Below, in pieces: positions 25,731-33,928 of a stretch of 64,000 nt of DNA (positions within the stretch are counted from its first letter, which is position 1; each line of letters opens with the position of its first letter). Location: positions 3,420,001 through 3,484,000 of the forward strand of contig NZ_CP034015.1 in assembly GCF_003855395.1 (NCBI RefSeq), given 5' to 3'. This stretch comes from Shewanella livingstonensis. GTDB taxonomy: Bacteria > Pseudomonadota > Gammaproteobacteria > Enterobacterales > Shewanellaceae. Made by a program: the position numbers and the translations under genes. The notes under the pieces were generated by a model. That model saw nothing but the letters and a program-made list of their open reading frames with translations, was not told the origin of the DNA and ran no database searches.

Positions 25731-25764
25731 AAAAAAGCGGCCAAGGAACTTTCCATTGGCCGCT
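25731..25764 (-). terminator. Rho-independent terminator of the sigma/anti-sigma operon
   Basis: On the minus strand, AGCGGCCAA pairs with TTGGCCGCT and is followed by TTTTTT. It lies ~100 bp past the anti-sigma stop. Confidence 0.9.
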
Positions 25765-25862
25765 TTTACTTTTACTTTTGAACTAACTCAGTTTGAGCTG
25801 CAGTTACAGGATAAGGCATGAACACGTCAATGCAATGACGTGTTCTCAACCTTATAAATCCA

Positions 25863-26570
25863 TTATAAAATGGCCAGCTCTGCGGTATATAACACCTCAG
25901 TCGGTATGCCATTAGGTGAACCGTTTAAAGGCTCTAAACTAACGGCTAAGGCGATAATATCGACATCATCAAACTGACTGTTCTTCACCAAACTGAGCTT
26001 ACCCGATTTAGGTAATAAGCCTAATGAGATTGGATTCTCGACACCTTTGGCTACCATCCATAACTCATAATCTTTATTCTCAAGTGGCTTTAGGTTACTG
26101 GTAGAGCGCACTTCAATCGTATTGGCAGTCACTTCAATCAACCATAATGCTTTAGCTTGGGCACTTTGCACTACCGCGACTTGTTGTGGCGCCGCCACTG
26201 GTACTGGCTGATTACTCACCACCATTACCGCCATGACAATGGCCGCAGCGGTAGCCATTGAAGCCAAACCTTTCCATGCACGATTACGTGTTGCCATTGG
26301 CACCACATTAGATGTCTCTGGAGTTTGGGTTATATTGTCAACAAAACCTAGCGTCAGACTAATATTTTTCCACACACGATCGTCTGGCTTTATTGGTGTT
26401 AACAGCTGGTTCATGCCATGTAAATGTTGCTCCCATAACCAGGTGCTTTCACGGAGGCTAGGAATTTGCATCATTAATTTTTGAAAGCGGCGTCTGGCTT
26501 GGCCACGTAATGTACCCAGTACATATTCTGCTGCCAATGCGTCTTTTAATTGAGGATCATGATAATTCAT
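25863..26570 (-). CDS. RskA-like anti-sigma factor
   Basis: 235 aa from the ATG at 26570, which overlaps the sigma factor stop as ATGA, the usual arrangement for a co-translated anti-sigma. The cytoplasmic N-terminal domain (HDPQLKDALAAEYVLGTLRGQARRRFQKLM) is the sigma-binding module of the RskA/anti-sigma-K class. One membrane helix follows at ~residues 107-126 (GLASMATAAAIVMAVMVVS), then a periplasmic RskA domain with ALWLIEV..YELWMV and the typical tail SLEPLNGSPNGIPTEVLYT. It should hold the ECF sigma factor at the membrane until a signal, possibly regulated proteolysis, releases it. Confidence 0.88.
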   Translation of the reverse strand: MNYHDPQLKDALAAEYVLGTLRGQARRRFQKLMMQIPSLRESTWLWEQHLHGMNQLLTPIKPDDRVWKNISLTLGFVDNITQTPETSNVVPMATRNRAWKGLASMATAAAIVMAVMVVSNQPVPVAAPQQVAVVQSAQAKALWLIEVTANTIEVRSTSNLKPLENKDYELWMVAKGVENPISLGLLPKSGKLSLVKNSQFDDVDIIALAVSLEPLNGSPNGIPTEVLYTAELAIL

Positions 26571-27103
26571 AACGATAAACACCTCTGTAATTGCTGCAAA
26601 CCACGGCGGATCCAGCTCTTAATTGTGCCTAAGGGTAAATCTAAATGCCCAACAACTTCATGATGCGATAAACCATTATAATAGGCTAAATGAATCGCTT
26701 GTTTTTGTTGCGGCTCGAGTTCGCCCATGCATTGATCGAGTTTATTTTTATGCACTTGAGGGCCGTCATCATTGTTGGGCTCTTCAAAAATAGCTTCTTG
26801 ACCCTCTTCAAGCGGATCCTCTTTTCTAACTTTTTGATAACGCAACATGTCTAATGCTCGATAACGCACAATGCTGATCATCCAGGTAAGTACAGAACCC
26901 TTACCGTGTTGATACTCAGTCGCGTTATGCCAAATTTTTACGTAGGCTTCTTGTAGCACCTCTTCAGCCAGCTCACGGCGACCGAGCATTTTCAAACTAA
27001 CCGCAAATAATTGGCTGCTAGTCGACTGATACAAATCAGCAAATGCTTGTTTATCTCCGTCGGCACTGGCACTCAGTAAGTTTAGTAATGTGTCTTGATC
27101 CAT
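26567..27103 (-). CDS. ECF-type RNA polymerase sigma factor (SigK-like)
   Basis: 178 aa with both ECF domains. Region 2 spans ~residues 20-90 (LYQSTSSQLFAVSLKMLGRRELAEEVLQEAYVKIW and WMISIVRYRALDMLR); region 4 spans ~residues 120-175 (LEPQQKQAIHLAYYNGLSHHEVVGHLDLPLGTIKSWIRRGLQQL), with the helix-turn-helix reading LPLGTIKSWIRRG. It pairs with the overlapping RskA-like gene, so it belongs to the SigK/RskA class. A bipartite motif 90 bp upstream matches one before the DUF4331 operon, which implies autoregulation and a small envelope-stress regulon. Confidence 0.9.
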   Translation of the reverse strand: MDQDTLLNLLSASADGDKQAFADLYQSTSSQLFAVSLKMLGRRELAEEVLQEAYVKIWHNATEYQHGKGSVLTWMISIVRYRALDMLRYQKVRKEDPLEEGQEAIFEEPNNDDGPQVHKNKLDQCMGELEPQQKQAIHLAYYNGLSHHEVVGHLDLPLGTIKSWIRRGLQQLQRCLSL

Positions 27104-27192
27104 AATATGTCACGCTTCCTCATGATGGTTCGAGATTACTGATACGGGCTTATTACCGCATATATAAATAAAAAAAGCCTTTCAGAGTTTAT

Positions 27193-27219
27193 ACGTTACA
27201 CCCAAGACATTGGATGCAA
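27193..27219 (-). promoter_or_regulatory. Putative autoregulatory promoter of the ECF sigma operon
   Basis: Minus strand TTGCATCCAA-N14-CGT, followed by ATAAA. The match to the motif at 25435-25461 is exact over 13 defined positions and in spacing, and both lie upstream of start codons on the same strand. Confidence 0.65.
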
Positions 27220-27227
27220 CAAGGTAG

Positions 27228-27261
27228 ATAAAAAGAAAAATCAGCGTACTTTAGTACGCTG
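27228..27261 (-). terminator. Terminator of the antiporter gene
   Basis: CAGCGTACT/AGTACGCTG is a perfect palindromic stem; on the minus strand it runs into TTTTTCTTTTT. It ends the KefB-like transcript just before the sigma promoter. Confidence 0.85.
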
Positions 27262-27331
27262 CTTTATGCTAAATAATGATGTGATACGCAGAGGATTTGT
27301 GGCGCAATAGACTTGTACAAAAAGCGATTAA

Positions 27332-29284
27332 TTACCCCTGCAGCAGATACTCTTCGGCTTTTTCAATACTGCGCGGTTTACCCACCAGCATTAAAATATC
27401 ATTACGCCTTAACACCCACTCTGGTGGTGGAGGATCGACCTCCTCCCCTTTACGACGTACTGCACGAAGTTCAACATCTAAAGCTTGCCATGGAATGTCT
27501 GCAACGGTTTTCCCCACAGCACTAGCACCTGAAGCAAGCGACACCGCATGGAGTAAATCTAAGGTGAAATCGGTTTCTGTGCCGGAAAAAAAGCCATGTA
27601 AATATTGGTAATGGTTGCGGCGCTCTGATTCTAAACGCTTAATGATACGGGCTAATGGGACACCGCATTTAAACAACACTTGCGACACCAACATTAAGCT
27701 GCCCTCAAGTGACTCAGGAATAACTTGGGTTGCCCCTGCTTCTTTAAGCTCATGTAAATTGGCATCGTCGCGAGTGCGCACCAATATTTTAACATCGGGA
27801 GCCAATTTACGCGCCACAGCTAAACACTCTTCAGATTGCCTTGGTTCGCAAAATGTCACCACCACTAAGCTCGCTTGGCGAATGCCCATCTTCTTCAATA
27901 GCGCCATTCTGCAAGCATCACCAAAATGAATATTTTCGCCTGCCGCTCTGGCTTCTGTGACTCGGGTAGGGTCTAAATCAAGCACCATATAGGGTACGGC
28001 TTCGGTTTTTAAAAAGCGTGCAATCGTTTGCCCCACGCGGCCATAACCTAAAATAAGTACCACATCACTTTCATCAGAATGAGGCAATACAATCTCAATC
28101 GGCTCTTGTTGAGATGCCAGCTTATTGCCGCTGACCTTTTTGGCAATATCAACACTGTGACGGATAAGCCAAGGCGCTATCGACATCGATATTACCGCCA
28201 CCGCAACTAACACCGTACTCACTTCAGTATCAAGCAATTGGTAATTTACCGCCAATGCCAATAACACAAAACTAAACTCTCCAACTTGGCCTAAACTGAT
28301 TGCCGTACTGAGTGATACCTTAGTATTTTCGCCCACAAGCTTGAGTAAACCATGTACGATTAATATTTTGCTCAACAGCACGCCAGCTAAAATTAACAAC
28401 ACTTGCCACCAATATTGCATCACCAGATTGAAATCCAGCAGCATGCCAATCGAGATAAAAAACAAGCCCATTAATAAATCACGAAATGGCCTAATATCGG
28501 CTTCTAGCTGACGTCGATACTGGCTCTCGCCCAGTAACATCCCGGCAATAAACGCCCCTAATGCCATCGATAATCCAAGCCATTGAGTAAAGGCGCCTGT
28601 AACTAAAGCGACAACTAGGGTAGATAATACAAATAGTTCATTTGAACGTGAGCGGGCTACTTCGTCAAAAATACGTGGCAATATCCATTTACCAAATGAC
28701 ATTAATCCTAAAAAAGCCAAAATACCGGTGAGCAATCCCCACGCGATACTGTTAAAGCTCATTTCAGCACCGCCTTTGGCTAATAACGGCATTAAAATCA
28801 ATAACGGCACTACTGCCAAGTCTTGAAATAACAACACACTAACTGACAATTCGCCGTGCCTGCGCCTTAACCAGTTTTGTTCATTAAGCAGCTTCAATAC
28901 AATGGCGGTAGACGATAACGCAATGGCAGAACCAATGACCACTGCAGCGACTAAATCTTGGCCTACTAACATGGCTACACCACCAGCAAAAAAAGCGGTG
29001 ACTAGCATTTGGGCGCTACCTAAGCCAAACACTGTACGGCGCATGGCCCACAACCTCGGGACTGAAAACTCAAGTCCGAGCGTGAACATCAACAGCACGA
29101 CACCCAACTCAGCCACAGATTGCATTTGTAGCTGAGTAAACCAATGAAAACCACTGGGACCACTCACTACGCCAGTGAGCAAATAAGCTAAAATAGCGGG
29201 CAAGCCGAGTCGGCGTAACAATGCAATCGCCACAATCGCAATCACTAGCATCGACAAAATATGAATAAAAATGCTGTGTTCCAT
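27332..29284 (-). CDS. CPA2-family cation:proton antiporter (KefB/YbaL type)
   Basis: 650 aa from the ATG at 29284 (GAGGAG upstream); the 7-codon extension would need a TTG. The N-terminal ~390 residues form a Na+/H+-exchanger membrane domain of about twelve helices (LRRLGLPAILAYLLTGVVSGP, MFTLGLEFS, ALSSTAIVLKLL, FIAGMLLGESQYRRQLEADIRPFRDLLMGLFFISIGM). A TrkA-N/RCK nucleotide-binding domain follows (VLILGYGRVGQTIARFL, ending near VIPESLEGSLML), and a TrkA-C domain ends the protein (VELRAVRRKGEEV..ILMLVG). It should couple K+ efflux to proton entry and respond to NAD(H) or thiol adducts. Exact ion specificity is not shown. Confidence 0.88.
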   Translation of the reverse strand: MEHSIFIHILSMLVIAIVAIALLRRLGLPAILAYLLTGVVSGPSGFHWFTQLQMQSVAELGVVLLMFTLGLEFSVPRLWAMRRTVFGLGSAQMLVTAFFAGGVAMLVGQDLVAAVVIGSAIALSSTAIVLKLLNEQNWLRRRHGELSVSVLLFQDLAVVPLLILMPLLAKGGAEMSFNSIAWGLLTGILAFLGLMSFGKWILPRIFDEVARSRSNELFVLSTLVVALVTGAFTQWLGLSMALGAFIAGMLLGESQYRRQLEADIRPFRDLLMGLFFISIGMLLDFNLVMQYWWQVLLILAGVLLSKILIVHGLLKLVGENTKVSLSTAISLGQVGEFSFVLLALAVNYQLLDTEVSTVLVAVAVISMSIAPWLIRHSVDIAKKVSGNKLASQQEPIEIVLPHSDESDVVLILGYGRVGQTIARFLKTEAVPYMVLDLDPTRVTEARAAGENIHFGDACRMALLKKMGIRQASLVVVTFCEPRQSEECLAVARKLAPDVKILVRTRDDANLHELKEAGATQVIPESLEGSLMLVSQVLFKCGVPLARIIKRLESERRNHYQYLHGFFSGTETDFTLDLLHAVSLASGASAVGKTVADIPWQALDVELRAVRRKGEEVDPPPPEWVLRRNDILMLVGKPRSIEKAEEYLLQG

Positions 29285-29443
29285 TATGGCTTGGCTCCTC
29301 GTCAAAAAACTGTCGAAAGGGAAGATACGTTTTGTTAGTCCTACAGTAAAACAACAACCAACTAATAACTATAGAAAAATTTAAATAGGCACGGTTTTTG
29401 CTAATAATACGGTAATTAGTTGTAACGTACTGGAGTAAATACA

Positions 29444-30334
29444 ATGGATTTCGCCTTAGCTACAGAGTTGTATCCTGAAGATTACTGGTATCGTTCAGAC
29501 GCTTACTTGAATATGGAGTCTGATCTAGACCTAGTTCAAGTGATTCAACAACTACATGGAAGTTTAGATCCTCGGACAGTTTTTGCCTGTTTTGGTAAAG
29601 TCCTAGGACAACATTTGCCGGTTAAAGGATTACAGTTGACCCTAGACAAACAAAAATTTGTTTGGGGACGTCATTATGGTATTGAATTAATACATACCAT
29701 TAACGATAACAATGACACTTTTACCATAACATATCAGTTGTCTGTGCCGCTGAGTTCGACACAAAAGAAAGTTTTGCAACAACTTGAAAGCATGTTAATT
29801 CAACCGTTGAATAATGCTTTAAAGTATCAAAACATGTCTACTCAAGCCATGTTTGATGCCTTAACCGGATTAGGCAATCGCTATTATTATCGTCAAGCTA
29901 TTAGCACTGCGCTAGCTCGAGCTAATCGACAGCAGGGACAAGTGTCTTTAGTGGTACTGGATTTAGATAAGTTTAAACAATTAAACGACATTCATGGCCA
30001 CAAGGCCGGCGATTATGTTTTGGTTGGATTTGCAGAGCTAATTAATGAAGCTATCCGTAACACGGATCAAGCATTTAGAATTGGTGGTGACGAGTTTGTG
30101 ATTATCACTCAAGGTGATATCAAAGCAGCAGAAGTGGTATGTCAACGGATTATCGACATGATGCCTAAACATTCTGAGCTCACCGAATATGATATTAAAT
30201 GCAGCTTAGGTATTGCAGAATCGCTACCTCAGCAGCAAGCTGACAACTTATACGAACGCGCCGATAAAGCCATGTATGCTGCAAAAGCGGCCGGACGTAA
30301 TTGTTATCGAATATGTAGCACCCAAACAATATAA
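29444..30334 (+). CDS. Diguanylate cyclase (GGDEF domain)
   Basis: 296 aa. The N-terminal ~130 residues form an uncharacterised sensory region without membrane helices, so the protein is cytoplasmic. The GGDEF domain begins at ~residue 136 (DALTGLGNRYYY), with the metal-binding LDLDKFKQLND and the intact active site G-G-D-E-F at residues 214-218. The product-inhibition I-site R-N-T-D (205-208) has the standard five-residue spacing. It should make cyclic di-GMP from two GTP. No receiver or PAS domain is obvious. It is divergent from the antiporter gene, with 159 bp between them. Confidence 0.92.
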   Translation: MDFALATELYPEDYWYRSDAYLNMESDLDLVQVIQQLHGSLDPRTVFACFGKVLGQHLPVKGLQLTLDKQKFVWGRHYGIELIHTINDNNDTFTITYQLSVPLSSTQKKVLQQLESMLIQPLNNALKYQNMSTQAMFDALTGLGNRYYYRQAISTALARANRQQGQVSLVVLDLDKFKQLNDIHGHKAGDYVLVGFAELINEAIRNTDQAFRIGGDEFVIITQGDIKAAEVVCQRIIDMMPKHSELTEYDIKCSLGIAESLPQQQADNLYERADKAMYAAKAAGRNCYRICSTQTI

Positions 30335-30377
30335 CCGTGCACCATAAGTAGTAATGAACACAACTAACTAATTGATA

Positions 30378-30420
30378 AAAAGACCTGACTCCGATTAAGG
30401 AATCTGGTCTTTATTATTTT
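30378..30420 (+). terminator. Probable terminator after the diguanylate cyclase gene
   Basis: AAAAGACC pairs with GGTCTTT; the inner bases GATT/AATC can also pair; a T-rich tail (ttattatttt) follows. Confidence 0.6.
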
Positions 30421-30521
30421 ACGCTTTAGCTCTACATTGATTGAGCCAACTTTGATTAACTCATCGAAGCTAAAAGAGAGCAAAAATAGCGTTAATCGCA
30501 ATCGTTAATCGCTTAAAGTCA

Positions 30522-31973
30522 TTACATTCCGCGAAGCTGAATACGCCTTAAAAATTCGGTCATCACCCTATCGTAAACCAAATCACCTAAAAACAAATCC
30601 TCTACTCCATGATCAATACTCGGATTGTCATTCACTTCAATCACATAAGCTTTACCATCAATTTCTTTTAAATCGACGCCATACAAGCCGGCACCAATTA
30701 AATTAGATGCTTTAACCGCGGCATCGACAATATTTTGCGGCACCATTTTTAAATCGATACAATCAAAATCACCACTGCTAACACGGCCACTTTGGTGATG
30801 TTGATAAATCTGCCAATGACCGCGACTCATAAAGTACCGGCAAGCATAAATTGGCTGACGATTTAGCACCCCAATGCGCCAATCATAATCAGTCGGCATA
30901 AATGCTTGCGCTAAAATTAACGCACTGTGCTTAAAGATAATGGCAGCTTGTTCAAGTAAGGTGTCACGGTCGTTAACTTTAACAACCCCGAGTGAAAAAG
31001 CACCGTCGGGCACTTTCAGTACTATCGGTAATCCTATGGTATTAATCACATTGTCGGCCCAGTTTTTATCTGAAGCTTTAAAGATTAAACTTTTAGGTAC
31101 CGGTACTTTATGCCTGTTTAATAACTCAGTTAAAAACACCTTGTTAGTACACTTCATAATGGATTCGGGATCATCCATTACCACGAGCCCAAGTTGCTCA
31201 GCCGCTTTAGCAAACCGATAGGTAAAGTTACTGATATTAGTGGTTGAGCGAATAAACAAACCATCAAACTCACTTAACCGCGCGAGATCATGAGAACCAA
31301 TTTGCACTAAGTCCATACCAATACGATTAGCCGACTTCGTAAATAATTTCAGCGCAGCTTTATCTGATGGCGGCATTTTCTCATGTTCGTCCACCAGCAT
31401 GGCTATTTCATAACGATAGCGTTTTGACGGTTTAGGTAAACGCCACACTTTTTGCGAAAACACCTCAAGATACTTGGCAAATAAATCTTGTTGTGGTTCG
31501 GTTAAGTCTTGAAACGCGGCAGGCTCAATAGTATCAACTTGCCACTTACCCGCCATTTTGAGTAAATTCACTTGCAACACAGGTACGGTAAAACGTTCAA
31601 ATATTTTGCGAGCCAGCTTGTCGAGTACCGGATTATCGCAATAACCAAAATACAGCTTCATAGATATTTCGTTCACCGTATCAGGCAGTTTATCTAAGCC
31701 CGCTTGCGGTAAACTAAAAAAACGGTCCTGGGATAAATCGTTAATAGTCATAACCCGCGGGATCACTCGGTGACCGCGAGCTTCAGCCATTAACGAACAA
31801 TAATAACCTGTGCTTAAATAGTCATAACTACGGCACAGGTTAATCACTTGCATGGCGCTTTGATCTGAAAATGCCCCCATGTCTAAGTAATCATCAACAG
31901 TAACCATATTGTCACTGGGTAAATAGGGACGCCAATCATTAACATCGTCGGTGACAATTAAAAAATGAGCCAT
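30522..31973 (-). CDS. RimK-like ATP-grasp ligase with N-terminal RimK-associated domain
   Basis: 483 aa. Residues ~1-190 form the RimK-like ATP-grasp N-terminal domain (starting FLIVTDDVNDWRPYLPSDN). From ~200 on lies the ATP-grasp fold: the preATP region EIAMLVDEHEKMPPSD, FIRSTTNISNFTYRFAKAAEQLG, SIMKCTNKVFLTELLNRHKVPVPKSL, the ATP-binding LPIVLKVPDGAFSLGVVKV, and the metal site YVIEVNDNPSIDHGVED. RimK relatives join amino acids or peptides by acyl-phosphate chemistry; the native substrate of this subgroup is unknown. It is divergently transcribed from a GNAT-C39 fusion with only 50 bp between, which suggests shared control and a joint role in making or trimming a peptide product. Confidence 0.87.
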   Translation of the reverse strand: MAHFLIVTDDVNDWRPYLPSDNMVTVDDYLDMGAFSDQSAMQVINLCRSYDYLSTGYYCSLMAEARGHRVIPRVMTINDLSQDRFFSLPQAGLDKLPDTVNEISMKLYFGYCDNPVLDKLARKIFERFTVPVLQVNLLKMAGKWQVDTIEPAAFQDLTEPQQDLFAKYLEVFSQKVWRLPKPSKRYRYEIAMLVDEHEKMPPSDKAALKLFTKSANRIGMDLVQIGSHDLARLSEFDGLFIRSTTNISNFTYRFAKAAEQLGLVVMDDPESIMKCTNKVFLTELLNRHKVPVPKSLIFKASDKNWADNVINTIGLPIVLKVPDGAFSLGVVKVNDRDTLLEQAAIIFKHSALILAQAFMPTDYDWRIGVLNRQPIYACRYFMSRGHWQIYQHHQSGRVSSGDFDCIDLKMVPQNIVDAAVKASNLIGAGLYGVDLKEIDGKAYVIEVNDNPSIDHGVEDLFLGDLVYDRVMTEFLRRIQLRGM

Positions 31974-32023
31974 AAATATCTATTGCCTCTTATGCGGTTT
32001 AGCGCGAAAATTAAGCCACTATC

Positions 32024-33139
32024 ATGTTTGCCAACTCGAGCCGACTCATGCTGCTTCGTCAAGCTACCCTAAGCGATTTATCTCAACTTAACCACATCGA
32101 AACCAATGCATTTAGCGGCGATAAAATCAGTTCTCGGCAGATGAAACGCTTTATCAACTCACCACTGGACAGCTTGCTAGTGGCTGAGATAGACAACACC
32201 CTTGCAGGTTATGCTTTGGTGTTGTTCCATCGTGGCACTCGGCTAGCCAGGCTATATTCTATTGCCGTTGCAAGCGAATTTAGAGGTCGCAATATTGCCT
32301 TTGAACTAGTCACACAATGCGAGCACACCGTGGTCGAGCGTGGTTTCATTACATTACGCCTAGAAGTGCGAAACGACAATATCGCCGCCAAAAATCTTTA
32401 TGTAAAAATGGGTTATAAAGTCCTAAAGACCTTAGTGCATTATTATGATGACTTAGCCGATGGTGTGCGCATGCACAAACGCCTAGACCCGCCAGGCCCA
32501 AGCAAAGTCATCAAGATGCCTTTATATGTACAAACCACCCCATTTACTTGTGGCGCGGCCTGCTTAATGATGGCGATGACAGCGGTGAAACCGCACTATC
32601 ACCCTAGTCGAGTGGATGAGCTGAGTATTTGGCGTGAAGCCACCACCATATTTATGACCAGCGGCCATGGCGGTTGCAGTGTTCATGGTTTGGCGTTGGC
32701 AGCAATTAAGCGTGGCTTACACATTGAGATGTACAGCCAATCAACCTCGGTGCCGTTTATTGATAGCGTGCGTGACAGTAATAAAAAAGCCGTTATCACC
32801 ATTGTGCATGACGATTTTTGCCAACAGTTAACGGCTCAAGGTGTTGAGATATACAATACTGCACCTACACTAATTCAAATTAAACATTGGATTGACAGCG
32901 GTTATGCGGTGTTGTTGATGATCAGTACTTATCGCTTTAATGGCGAGAAGGGCCCACATTGGGTGATATTAAGCGGTTATAACGAGCAGTTTATGTTTAT
33001 CCACGACCCATTTGTTGAGGCTCAAAAGGATGCGATTAACGCGGCGTATGTACCCATTAGTCAGTCAGAGCTGGCGCAGGTGATGCAGTATGGAAAGCAA
33101 AAACAGGTTTCTTGTTTAGTGGTTAAGTCATTATCATAA
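32024..33139 (+). CDS. GNAT acetyltransferase fused to C39-type cysteine peptidase
   Basis: 371 aa. Residues ~8-150 are a GNAT fold with the acetyl-CoA loop in VASEFRGRNIAFELV (86-92) and RLEVRNDNIAAKNLYVKMGYK. From ~165 a papain-like C39 peptidase follows: catalytic Cys176 in PFTCGAACLMM, His in GPHWVILSGY and Asp in FIHDPF, so the triad is intact. No transporter domain or signal peptide is present, unlike bacteriocin-export C39 proteins. The start at 32024 has a weak ribosome site; the ATG at 32048 is an alternative. Paired with the divergent RimK-like ligase, it could acetylate and cleave a small peptide. The substrate is unknown and no precursor gene was found nearby. Confidence 0.87.
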   Translation: MFANSSRLMLLRQATLSDLSQLNHIETNAFSGDKISSRQMKRFINSPLDSLLVAEIDNTLAGYALVLFHRGTRLARLYSIAVASEFRGRNIAFELVTQCEHTVVERGFITLRLEVRNDNIAAKNLYVKMGYKVLKTLVHYYDDLADGVRMHKRLDPPGPSKVIKMPLYVQTTPFTCGAACLMMAMTAVKPHYHPSRVDELSIWREATTIFMTSGHGGCSVHGLALAAIKRGLHIEMYSQSTSVPFIDSVRDSNKKAVITIVHDDFCQQLTAQGVEIYNTAPTLIQIKHWIDSGYAVLLMISTYRFNGEKGPHWVILSGYNEQFMFIHDPFVEAQKDAINAAYVPISQSELAQVMQYGKQKQVSCLVVKSLS

Positions 33140-33150
33140 CGATGATTTTT

Positions 33151-33524
33151 TATGGCCTGCGGCCACAATTAGCTTTTCAAACTTCGTTTGAATTGAGATC
33201 GCAAGGTTTCACCTTGATCAGGTCAAATTTACCATCGTCTCTCGATGGTAGTGTAGAGCTGAGATCCAGCTCTATTTCACGTCATTCTGGTAATGCTGTT
33301 GAACCGGAATCCAGCTGCTTCTTTTGTTGTTTGTGCTTATGGCCTGCGGCCACTAACGTCGTGGCGCTTCGCCCACACCAGATTAACATCGCAAGGTTCC
33401 ACCCTGCACGGACCAAATTTACTGTCGTTCCGGTAGTGTTGTTGAACTGGGATCCAGCTTTATTTCACGTCATTCCGGTAATGCTGTTGAGCCGGAATCC
33501 AGCTGTTTTTTTGTTGTTTGTGCT
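33151..33524. repeat. Two tandem 187-bp repeat units (outer part of left composite repeat)
   Basis: The segment tatggcctgcggccac recurs at 33151, 33338 and 33525, exactly 187 bp apart each time. Within each unit the same order appears: the tggcc-tgc-ggcca hairpin, atcgcaaggtt-accttg/ccctg, caaattta, and the long-stem hairpin attccgg...ccggaat followed by ccagctg. The copies have diverged by scattered substitutions. Frames across them are not conserved (187 is not a multiple of three), so this is non-coding repeat DNA. Confidence 0.9.
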
Positions 33525-33821
33525 TATGGCCTGCGGCCACTAACGTCGTGGCGCTTCGCCCACACCAGACCAAGAGGAAACCAACGGCTGTTCCCTCTTG
33601 GAACTCCCAGCCGCCCCGCAACATTTTCGCTATTTACAAAACAACAGCTGCGAAAAGGTCGCCATGGGGATTGATTTAACTTTGACCTGCATTCGGAATC
33701 TGCTTCGGCCTTACTCGAAAATGCTAACGCTTCCGATGGTACATCCTGTACCGCGAAAGCTAAGCTCACATCCATGTGAGCTTCACGCTATTTTCTTCAA
33801 CGGCCTCAAGTTCAGAGTTGA
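33525..33821 (-). repeat. Left arm of the long inverted repeat flanking the GIY-YIG island
   Basis: Reverse-complementary to 36736-37031. The outer 151 bases (33525-33675 against 36881-37031) match with two differences and no gaps. The inner ~145 bases match with a divergent patch and one swapped hairpin. It contains hairpins at 33738-33752 (GGTAC/GTACC stem) and 33762-33783 (AAGCTCACA/TGTGAGCTT stem), both with GGA in the loop on the minus strand. It lies in the 3' flank of the island genes. Together with the tandem units this accounts for most of the 790-bp gap 33140-33928. Confidence 0.92.
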
Positions 33822-33928
33822 ATCTATGCATTTTCATAAAAAACTAACTCGTTTATGGAAAAAATCTAACTGACTGTTTATGACTCTGACATTTAGGTTT
33901 AGAGTAATACGACTACATCATAACCAGT

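Noticed and set aside
27297-27929. Plus-strand frames antisense to the antiporter gene
   Set aside because: They overlap a conserved, intact gene and show no family features.
32024-33139. GNAT-C39 protein considered as a bacteriocin-export peptidase
   Set aside because: It lacks the ABC-transporter and membrane domains of that class, and no double-glycine precursor peptide is near.
33142-33543. Plus-strand 133-codon open frame just after the GNAT-C39 gene
   Set aside because: It lies wholly in the 187-bp repeat DNA; the frame shifts between units, there is no ribosome site, and the peptide is the repeat read twice in different frames.
33524-33873. Open frames on both strands in the left inverted arm
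   Set aside because: They are produced by the hairpin-rich repeat and lack protein-like composition.
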